64,000 nt of DNA from JAAXHB01 sp965214945 (lineage in GTDB: Bacteria; Actinomycetota; Acidimicrobiia; Acidimicrobiales; Aldehydirespiratoraceae), in the NCBI GenBank assembly GCA_965214945.1, contig OZ244029.1:2790001-2854000 (forward strand), written 5' to 3'. The notes beneath the pieces were generated by a model. The model saw nothing but the letters and a program-made list of their open reading frames with translations, was not told where the DNA came from and made no database searches. Both the position numbers and the translations under genes were made by a program. Within the stretch, counting starts at the first letter, position 1; every line of letters begins with the position of its first letter. Below are positions 8,527 to 14,872 of the stretch, piece by piece.

Positions 8527-9285
8527 TCAGCCGACGAGGACCCTCTCAGGCTCGGGCGCATCGACCGGCTCGACCCACGGCCCCAGGTCGGGCTCTACGT
8601 AGGCCTCGTAGAGGGCCTTGGTGTAGGCGAACCGCATGTCGGCGGCCTCTCGGACGATATCGAGGCACTCCTGCTGGAGCTTCGGAGTGTCGGCGTACTT
8701 CAAGACGATCTGATAACCACGCTCGCCATGAATCTCATCGGACGTGATGTGAAGGTCGAAGAACTCGGCCTCCCACTCGGAGAACCCGTACTTGTTGATG
8801 AGCGTGGGGTATTGCGTCCGGTAGATGGACGGCACCTGCGACTCGAGGCCGACGATCAGCGCCGCCGATGACACCACGAAGTTCTTGGTGCCCGACACGT
8901 GGTACATCCAGCCTTGGAGGCCCTTGGTGAACGGCGTGGCGTTGCGCCGGTCCTGGACGTAGGCGCGAGTGCCGCCGCAGGCCTCGGCGAAGCGGATCAG
9001 CAGATCGGTGTGCCGGTCGTCGCTCAGCTCCTCCTCGTACATGTTCTGGAGCAGGAAGTCCTTGGCGTCGCGGGCATAGTCGGGCGTGTTTGCGTACATC
9101 AAGCCGAGATAGTCGCCGAACGGGCCGACGTAGTGGTAGTGGTTAGTGGCCCAATGCACGAAGTGGTGCTTGTAGAGCTTGCCCGTGGCCCAGGCACGGC
9201 TGAACGAGGCGTCTTTGGCCATGGTGCCCGAGAACGCTCCCTCCAGGGCAACCCTGAAGTCTTCTTGTGACATCAACTCGTCCAT
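8527..9285 (-). CDS. heme-oxygenase-like diiron oxidase (HDO; CADD/UndA/PqqC-fold)
   Basis: 252 residues, mostly helical. The HDO ligand pattern is complete: E85-x6-H92 (in YEEELSDDRH), E148 (GLESQVPSIY) and H179-x3-D183-x2-H186 (HITSDEIH). In CADD, BesC and UndA this set binds two irons that activate O2 for C-C, C-N or N-oxidation chemistry, so this is likely a diiron oxidase or oxygenase rather than cofactor-free PqqC. ATG 9285 follows GAAGGGAG with good spacing; upstream codons to 9333 are unlikely to be used. Downstream in the same direction are the Asp-ferredoxin and Rieske genes, suggesting a dedicated electron chain. The substrate is unknown. Confidence 0.85.
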   Translation of the reverse strand: MDELMSQEDFRVALEGAFSGTMAKDASFSRAWATGKLYKHHFVHWATNHYHYVGPFGDYLGLMYANTPDYARDAKDFLLQNMYEEELSDDRHTDLLIRFAEACGGTRAYVQDRRNATPFTKGLQGWMYHVSGTKNFVVSSAALIVGLESQVPSIYRTQYPTLINKYGFSEWEAEFFDLHITSDEIHGERGYQIVLKYADTPKLQQECLDIVREAADMRFAYTKALYEAYVEPDLGPWVEPVDAPEPERVLVG

Positions 9286-9370
9286 GTCGCTCCCTTCACG
9301 ATTTCGGCTGACGCTAGCGCGGGATGATGGCATCGTCAGGCGAGCGGGCAGACAGCCACCAGCCGCTCTT

Positions 9371-9387
9371 TGTATACATTATACCGG
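9371..9387. promoter_or_regulatory. GTATAC-ATTATACCGG element in the divergent HDO / hydrolase spacer
   Basis: TGTATACATTATACCGG sits in the 157-base spacer between divergent starts at 9285 and 9443. On the minus strand it contains a perfect TATAAT (9383-9378) that could be the -10 box of the HDO operon, though no good -35 is seen. It shares ATACCGG with the spacer at 21851-21857 and ATACCG with 6008-6013. Confidence 0.4.
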
Positions 9388-9442
9388 CAAAAGGGTGGCG
9401 GCATGTCCTTCAACCACTGCGTTCGGCGATGAGGAGAGCACC

Positions 9443-10405
9443 GTGAGAACCACCAAGGTTCGGTTTTTTAGCGAAGGCGCCCCTATCAGCGGCCTGCTCC
9501 GGTCGCCGGACGATCCGGCCCCCAAGACAGCGCCCGCCGTCGTGCAAGGTCCGGGCTGGCTCGGTCTCAAGGACGCCAAACTGTACCTGCCGTATCACGA
9601 GGCCCTGACCGCCGCCGGGTTCCACGTGCTTATCTTCGACTACCGGGGCTTCGGGGCCAGCGGCGGCGACAGGGGAATGCTCCTGCCCCAGCTCCAGCTT
9701 GAAGACCTGGTCAACGCTGTGACCTATCTGCGAACGCGCGCCGACGTCGACTCCGACAACATCGGCGCCTTCGGCAGCGGGGGGACGGGCGGGGGCAACG
9801 CCGTGATGCTTGCCGCGGCCGACCGCCGAGTGCGCGTAGCCGTGTCTCAGGTGCCCGTCGCCGACGGCGAAGACTGGCTTCACCGGATGCGGCGAGAACA
9901 CGAGTGGCAAGAGTTCTTAGACCGGATCGAGGTCGACCGCGACCGGCGGGTGCTCACCGGGCAGGGGGAGACGGTCCATCCCCGCGAAGAGATCATGATC
10001 CCGACCCCCGAGCGCCGGGCCAGCAAGGTCAAAGCCGACGTGGACGACAGGATCCCGTCGTCGGTGCCGCTGCGCTGCGCCGAGGCGATCATGGCCTACA
10101 AGCCCATCGATGTGGTGCACGAGGTGGCACCCGCAGCCCTGATGGTCATCGGCGTGGCCGGCGACGCCGTGACCCCCACCGATCACGCTGAGAGGCTTTT
10201 CGCGCGGGCCCGGGCGCCCAAGAAGCTCATCATGCAGCGTCACACCACCCATTACGCCGCGTACAAGCAGTACGGCGGCACCGTGATCCCCCAGATCGTC
10301 GACTGGTTCCGCTCCCACTTCGACGGCGGCGCTGTGGAGGCCCTCACCAGCGTTGCCCCCGAGCCGCCCGAGCTGTTGCTCAAAGACGCCAACGATGCCG
10401 CCTGA
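9443..10405 (+). CDS. alpha/beta-hydrolase, dienelactone-hydrolase/acyl-peptidase-like
   Basis: 320 residues. The fold is shown by FDYRGFGASGG (oxyanion region), a strand-turn-helix at IGAFGSGGTGGGN, the late acid-loop region VIGVAGDAVTPTDHA and a catalytic-His region (RHTTHYAAYK). The elbow lacks a clear G-x-S-x-G: it reads GSGGTGGG with one extra residue relative to relatives with GASYGG, so the nucleophile is uncertain. GTG 9443 has an excellent GAGGAGAG five bases upstream. The stop overlaps the start of the following dihydroorotase-like gene, so both act in one operon. Confidence 0.8.
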   Translation: MRTTKVRFFSEGAPISGLLRSPDDPAPKTAPAVVQGPGWLGLKDAKLYLPYHEALTAAGFHVLIFDYRGFGASGGDRGMLLPQLQLEDLVNAVTYLRTRADVDSDNIGAFGSGGTGGGNAVMLAAADRRVRVAVSQVPVADGEDWLHRMRREHEWQEFLDRIEVDRDRRVLTGQGETVHPREEIMIPTPERRASKVKADVDDRIPSSVPLRCAEAIMAYKPIDVVHEVAPAALMVIGVAGDAVTPTDHAERLFARARAPKKLIMQRHTTHYAAYKQYGGTVIPQIVDWFRSHFDGGAVEALTSVAPEPPELLLKDANDAA

Positions 10406-11843
10406 CGAGCCGACCCCCGTAAGCGGCGAACGCGCCGGCCGCGCCCGGCCGCACGACGGCACCGGGCGGATCAACCGGATCATCTCCGGCGGCACCGTCA
10501 TCACCGGTGCTGGCACCGAGACCGCCGACGTGCTGATCGCGGGTGAAAAGGTCGCCGCCATCGCCTCACCCGACACTATCGAGCTGTCCGAGACAGTCGA
10601 GCGCATCGACGCCGCCGGCAAGTGGGTGCTGCCGGGCATGGTGGACGTCCACGTGCATCTGCGCGAGCCCGGGTACGTGCACAAGGAGGACATCACCACC
10701 TGCACCCAGGCCGCGGCCGCCGGCGGAGTCACCACCGTGTTCGGGATGCCCAACCTCAACCCGGTCACCAAGACCCGCCAAATACTCGACGAGCTGTTCG
10801 ATCTCTACGACGCCAAGAGCCTGGTCGACTGGAACCACAACCCGGTGCCGAGCGAACTCGACCAAGTGGTGCCCATGGCCGACGCCGGAGTGGCCGCCTA
10901 CAAGATCTTCATGGTCGTCGACACCGGGCGCGACTACCCGCACCCGAGCGGCACTGGGATACACGACCACGGCCATCTGCTGCGCATGTTCGAGGCCATC
11001 GGCACCACCGGCCGGCCCTTCATGGTCCACCCTCACGACCAAGCCATCATGGACGTGATCGAACAGTCCCACTGGGAGCGCGGCGACCGCAGTCCGGCCG
11101 CGTACGCCAAGACCTTGGCCTCCCACAACGGCCTGATCTGGGATACCGCCATCGCGGTGCTGCTGCAGATGGCCGAGGCCACCGGCACCAAGCTGCACAT
11201 CGTTCACATGCAGACCGAGGGGTCGATCGATCTGGTCCGCCGCGCCCGGGAGCGGGGTGTGAACGTGAGCTGCGAGGTGAACCACTGGGCGCTGTTCCTG
11301 TCGCGCTGGGCCGACATCGAACGGCTCGGGCCCTACGCCCTGTCGTATTGGGTGCCCGACCACCACCGCGAGGCGGTGTGGGAGGCCCTCAATGACGGCA
11401 CCATCAACATGCTGTCGTCCGACCATGCCCCTCACACACGTGAGGAGAAGGAGATCGGCTGGGACGACTGCTGGGCCTGCCACACAGGCACCCCCGGCAT
11501 CCAGGAGCAGTATCCGCTGCTGCTCGACTGCGCCATGGACGGCATGATTCCGCTCACCCGGGTGGCCGAGGTGGTGGCCGAGGAGCCGGCCCGGGAGTTC
11601 AAGCTGCCGCATAAGGGCTTCATCCGCCCGGGCTACGACGCCGACCTGGTGATCTTCGATCCCGCCGACCGCACCCGCCACTCGGCTGACACCGTGCTCT
11701 CCAAGTGCGGCTGGACCTGCTACGACGGACGGGTCACTAAAGGCCGGATCCACCGGACCATGGTGCGGGGGCGAGACGTGTACGTGGGCCGATCCGTGGT
11801 AGGCGCCCCCGGCTGGGGCAAGCTTGTGCGGCCGGCGCTGTGA
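10395..11843 (+). CDS. dihydroorotase/allantoinase/hydantoinase-like cyclic amidohydrolase
   Basis: 482 residues. Metal motif DVHVHLREPG (H86, H88), a possible carboxylated Lys in AAYKIFM, His in VHPHD and HIVHMQTEG, and the metal Asp in SSDHAPH are those of the dihydroorotase-allantoinase-dihydropyrimidinase group. These enzymes reversibly open cyclic amides such as hydantoins, dihydropyrimidines or allantoin. Which ring is opened here cannot be told; the 20-residue N-terminal extension is unusual. ATG 10395 overlaps the upstream hydrolase stop. With the M20 enzyme 4 kb away it could form a ring-opening plus carbamoyl-cleavage pair, which is inference. Confidence 0.87.
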   Translation: MPPDEPTPVSGERAGRARPHDGTGRINRIISGGTVITGAGTETADVLIAGEKVAAIASPDTIELSETVERIDAAGKWVLPGMVDVHVHLREPGYVHKEDITTCTQAAAAGGVTTVFGMPNLNPVTKTRQILDELFDLYDAKSLVDWNHNPVPSELDQVVPMADAGVAAYKIFMVVDTGRDYPHPSGTGIHDHGHLLRMFEAIGTTGRPFMVHPHDQAIMDVIEQSHWERGDRSPAAYAKTLASHNGLIWDTAIAVLLQMAEATGTKLHIVHMQTEGSIDLVRRARERGVNVSCEVNHWALFLSRWADIERLGPYALSYWVPDHHREAVWEALNDGTINMLSSDHAPHTREEKEIGWDDCWACHTGTPGIQEQYPLLLDCAMDGMIPLTRVAEVVAEEPAREFKLPHKGFIRPGYDADLVIFDPADRTRHSADTVLSKCGWTCYDGRVTKGRIHRTMVRGRDVYVGRSVVGAPGWGKLVRPAL

Positions 11844-11870
11844 ACAGCACCTGCGATATCGCCATGACCA

Positions 11871-11976
11871 GACATACGACAGAACCGAGCATGCGCATGA
11901 CAGCCGACATACGACAGAGCCGGGCATGCGCATGACAGCCGACCGTGGACAGAACCGGGCAATCGTCGTGGCCGCC
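11871..11976. repeat. 35-bp tandem repeat, three copies, with a palindromic core
   Basis: Copies at 11871-11905 and 11906-11940 are nearly identical; a third, degenerate copy spans 11941-11976. The first two contain the perfect 10-bp palindrome CATGCGCATG. The array lies between the dihydroorotase-like gene and the LLM gene, ending about 35 bases before the LLM start, so it could be an operator array or simply a minisatellite. There are too few copies and no spacers for CRISPR. Confidence 0.75.
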
Positions 11977-12010
11977 GATGTCACAGAACTGTCGTGTTGA
12001 GGAGTTGGAT

Positions 12011-12997
12011 GTGACCATGAAATTCGGGCTGCTGATGCCCCACTTCGGCGCCCATGCAAGCCGTCGGGCCGTCCTCGACGGGGCGGTGCTGGCAGAAAGC
12101 TTCGGCTTCGACTCGCTGTGGGTGCGCGACCACCTGGTGTTCGAGCCGCACGCCGAGATGGAGGCAGCCGACATCACGTTTTTTGAGGCCCTCACCACCC
12201 TGACCGCGATCGGGGCCGTGACCGACCGCATCGGGCTGGGCACCGGCTCGCTCATCCCTTTCCGCCACCCGGTCAATACCGCCATCAGCGTGGCGGCGCT
12301 TTGCACCCTGGTCGGCGACCGGGTCACGCTGGGCTTCGGGGCCGGAACATTCGACCACGAGTTCGATGTGATCGGAATGGCCGGCGTCGACCGTGTGGAG
12401 CTGGTGCGCTCCAACGCCGAGATACTGCGCCGGCTGCTCACCGAAGACAACGTGACCTACCGCGACGATGTCTACTCGTTTGAGAACATCTCGATAGAGC
12501 CCAAACCCCGCGCGCCGGTTCCGTTCTGGTACTGCGGGGCCACACCCCGGTCGGCCCGGCTGGCGGCCGACTACGCCGACGGCTGGATGCCGGGCCGCAC
12601 GACGCTGCTTACCATCGCCGAGCGGGTCGAGACCATGCGCAAGCTGACCGCCCGAAATGGCCGGCCCATGCCCGCCATCGCGGTGATCCCCCCCACGTCA
12701 ATAGCGGCCACCACCGATCTGGCCTGGGCCGGGGTGAACTTGGACGGCCTGCTGGCCTGGGCCAATCTGCGGGGCAAGTGGTGGGCCAAGCCCCCGTCGG
12801 GCCGCTTTGAAACGGCGGACGACATCGAGGGCTCGCTCATTGCCGGCACCCCCGGTGAGGTGGTGGAGCAGGTGGGCCGCTTCGCCGCGGTGGGTGTGGA
12901 GCACCTGGTCTTCGACCTGCGGATGAACTTCGACAGGTGGTTCGCTTCGGTGGAGCTGCTGGGCCGCGAGGTGCTACCGGCCCTGCGGGCTGACTGA
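12011..12997 (+). CDS. LLM class flavin/F420-dependent oxidoreductase
   Basis: 328 residues of bacterial-luciferase-like TIM barrel: MKFGLLMPHFG start, GFDSLWVRDHL, IGLGTGSLIPFRHPVNTA, GDRVTLGFGAGTFDHEF and PVPFWYCGATPRSARLAADYADGWMPG. Members use FMN or F420 to oxygenate or reduce a wide range of substrates. GTG 12011 (giving MTMKFG) has GAGGAG six bases upstream; ATG 12017 is the alternative. The 3' end carries a duplicated decamer GGCTGACTGA (12988-13007) that repeats the stop codon context. It lies ahead of the CoxG-M-S-L genes on the same strand. Confidence 0.88.
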   Translation: MTMKFGLLMPHFGAHASRRAVLDGAVLAESFGFDSLWVRDHLVFEPHAEMEAADITFFEALTTLTAIGAVTDRIGLGTGSLIPFRHPVNTAISVAALCTLVGDRVTLGFGAGTFDHEFDVIGMAGVDRVELVRSNAEILRRLLTEDNVTYRDDVYSFENISIEPKPRAPVPFWYCGATPRSARLAADYADGWMPGRTTLLTIAERVETMRKLTARNGRPMPAIAVIPPTSIAATTDLAWAGVNLDGLLAWANLRGKWWAKPPSGRFETADDIEGSLIAGTPGEVVEQVGRFAAVGVEHLVFDLRMNFDRWFASVELLGREVLPALRAD

Positions 12998-13031
12998 GGC
13001 TGACTGAACCCGACGAGGCTGAGCGGGTCGG

Positions 13032-13484
13032 GTGCGCGAAGAGATCAACCGCGAGCTGTTGGTGGAAGCTGACCGGGCCGACGTCTGGGAGCAGCTCACA
13101 GACGTAGAGGAAGTGGCGGCGTGGCTGCCCGCCCTGGGCTCGGTCACCGAACTGGCGCCCCGGGCCCGATACCGGGCCCTTCTCGAGGACAGGGTCGGGC
13201 CTTTTACTTTGCGAGCCGACCTTGACATCAAGGTGGTGCGCATGGACGAGCCGGTAGAGGTGGCGATCCGGGCTCGGGGCGAGGATCGCCAGGTCCGGTC
13301 ACGGATCATGATCGACGCCTCAGCCCAGCTGACCGACGCCGGGCCGGGGCGGACAGGGGTTCGCCTGAGCGGGTCGTACGAGGTAACGGGCCGGGTGGCC
13401 ACCTTAGGGGCCGGAGTGATCCGGTCCAAGGCCTCAAAGCTGGTGGACGGTTTTTGCGCTCGAGCCGTCGAGGGTCTGGCCTGA
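13032..13484 (+). CDS. SRPBCC/CoxG-like protein
   Basis: 150 residues with the START/Bet v1-like CoxG fold: NRELLVEADRADVWEQLTDVEEVAAWLPALG at the start and a hydrophobic C-terminal helix (GFCARAVEGLA). CoxG proteins accompany CO-dehydrogenase-type molybdenum hydroxylases and are implicated in membrane anchoring or assembly; this copy is short and lacks a transmembrane tail. It is followed by the medium, small and large subunit genes. GTG start with weak upstream purines. Confidence 0.78.
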   Translation: MREEINRELLVEADRADVWEQLTDVEEVAAWLPALGSVTELAPRARYRALLEDRVGPFTLRADLDIKVVRMDEPVEVAIRARGEDRQVRSRIMIDASAQLTDAGPGRTGVRLSGSYEVTGRVATLGAGVIRSKASKLVDGFCARAVEGLA

Positions 13485-13571
13485 TGCTCTCACGAAGCTG
13501 TGGACTACTCAACCACTGCTTCGCCTGCAAGTTGAATTGCGACGTATTCAAATCTGCCGGCCCTAGTCAGA

Positions 13572-14357
13572 ATGCTGCCTGAGCTGGGGCTGATCCGCTC
13601 CGACCGACTGGACGATGTGCTGGCCGCGGTCGATGACGACCACGCCCCCTACGCCGGGGGCACCGAGCTGGTGCCGGCCATAGGCCTGGGGTTGAGGCGT
13701 CCTACCGCCATCGTCGACCTCAAGCAAGTGGAGGCCCTGGGCCGCATCCGAGTCGACACCGCTGCCGGGGTTGTGGAGATCGGTGCGTCGGTGACCCACC
13801 GTCGGCTCTCAAGCCATGAGACGGTGCGGGCTCACCTGCCCACCCTTGCTGCGGCCGCGGGCCGGGTGGGTAACGCCCGGGTGCGCTCCACGGGCACCAT
13901 CGGCGGCAACCTCTGCTTCGCCGAGCCCCGCTCCGACCTGAGCTGCGTGCTGGTGGCGATGCGCGCCACAGCTAAGGCCCGGTCGGTGCGGGGATCGCGC
14001 AGGATGGCCATCGAGGAGCTGGTGGTCGGAGCGTTCGAGACCTCACTTGCAACCGACGAGATCCTCGCCTCCGTCACGGTCCCTTTCGAGCCGGCGGGAC
14101 TGTCGTATTGGAAGCTCCAGAGCTACGAACGCCCCACGCTGGGAGTCGCCGTCCTTGTGGCTGACACCGGATGGGAGATCACCGTCGGTGCGGCCACCGA
14201 GCGGCCGGTGCGGGCCGTGCTAACCGCGGGTGACACCGCTGCGTTGGACGCCTTCGTCGACAGCCTCGAACTCAGCACCGATCTGTGCGGGCCGTCCGAC
14301 TACAAGCGATCAGTGCTGCGGGATCATCTGCGGGCGGTGCTCGGAGCCGCCCGATGA
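13572..14357 (+). CDS. molybdenum hydroxylase medium (FAD) subunit, CoxM/XdhB-like
   Basis: 261 residues. FAD-binding motifs YAGGTELVPAIGLG near residue 28 and RVRSTGTIGGNLCFAEPRSDL near residue 100 match the medium subunit of xanthine dehydrogenase/CO dehydrogenase enzymes, which passes electrons from the iron-sulfur subunit to the acceptor. It is slightly short (family 270-290). Its stop overlaps the CoxS start as ATGA. No clear ribosome site precedes ATG 13572. Confidence 0.88.
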   Translation: MLPELGLIRSDRLDDVLAAVDDDHAPYAGGTELVPAIGLGLRRPTAIVDLKQVEALGRIRVDTAAGVVEIGASVTHRRLSSHETVRAHLPTLAAAAGRVGNARVRSTGTIGGNLCFAEPRSDLSCVLVAMRATAKARSVRGSRRMAIEELVVGAFETSLATDEILASVTVPFEPAGLSYWKLQSYERPTLGVAVLVADTGWEITVGAATERPVRAVLTAGDTAALDAFVDSLELSTDLCGPSDYKRSVLRDHLRAVLGAAR

Positions 14358-14872
14358 ACGACCCTGCCCGCGGCAGTTATGCCGACGGCACTGGCCCGTC
14401 CACGTCAGTCGTGATCCGGTTCGGTTTGAACGGCCATGACGTCGAAGCCCTGGTGCCGGTACGCCTCACGGCGGCAGAGCTGTTGCGGGATCGGCTGGGG
14501 CTCACGGGAACCAAGGTCAGCTGCCAGCTCCAGGTGTGCGGGGTTTGCACAGTGCTGGTCGACGGCAGTCCGGTGAGTTCGTGCGCCACCCTGGCCTGCG
14601 ACCTGGACGGAACTGCCGTTCTCACAGTCGAGGGCCTGGCCCGGGGTAGGGAGCTGCACCCGGTGCAGGCAGCGTTTGCAGATGCCGGCGCCCTACAATG
14701 CGGCTACTGCACCCCGGGCTTCATCATGATGGTGGTCGCCCTGCTAACCGATCGGCCCCATCCCGAGCGTGAAGAAATCCGGGAGTGGCTGGACGGCAAC
14801 CTGTGCCGTTGCACCGGCTACGCGCCGATCGAGACGGCAGTAATGACCGCCGCGCGGCGGATGTCGCCATGA
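14354..14872 (+). CDS. molybdenum hydroxylase small [2Fe-2S] subunit, CoxS/XdhC-like
   Basis: 172 residues with a 25-residue N-terminal extension before the plant-type cluster (CQLQVCGVC followed by a Cys at VSSC) and the second helical-domain cluster (CGYCTPGFIM and CRCTGY). Both cluster sets are complete. It carries electrons from the molybdenum site to FAD. ATG 14354 overlaps the CoxM stop, and its own stop overlaps the CoxL start, so the three subunits are co-translated. Confidence 0.92.
   Translation: MNDPARGSYADGTGPSTSVVIRFGLNGHDVEALVPVRLTAAELLRDRLGLTGTKVSCQLQVCGVCTVLVDGSPVSSCATLACDLDGTAVLTVEGLARGRELHPVQAAFADAGALQCGYCTPGFIMMVVALLTDRPHPEREEIREWLDGNLCRCTGYAPIETAVMTAARRMSP

Noticed and set aside
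11871..11976. Possible CRISPR array
   Set aside because: Only two to three contiguous copies, no spacers and no cas genes; a tandem repeat.
10566..12059. 497-codon minus-strand frame opposite the cyclic amidohydrolase
   Set aside because: Antisense shadow of the HxH-bearing gene; no motif and no ribosome site.
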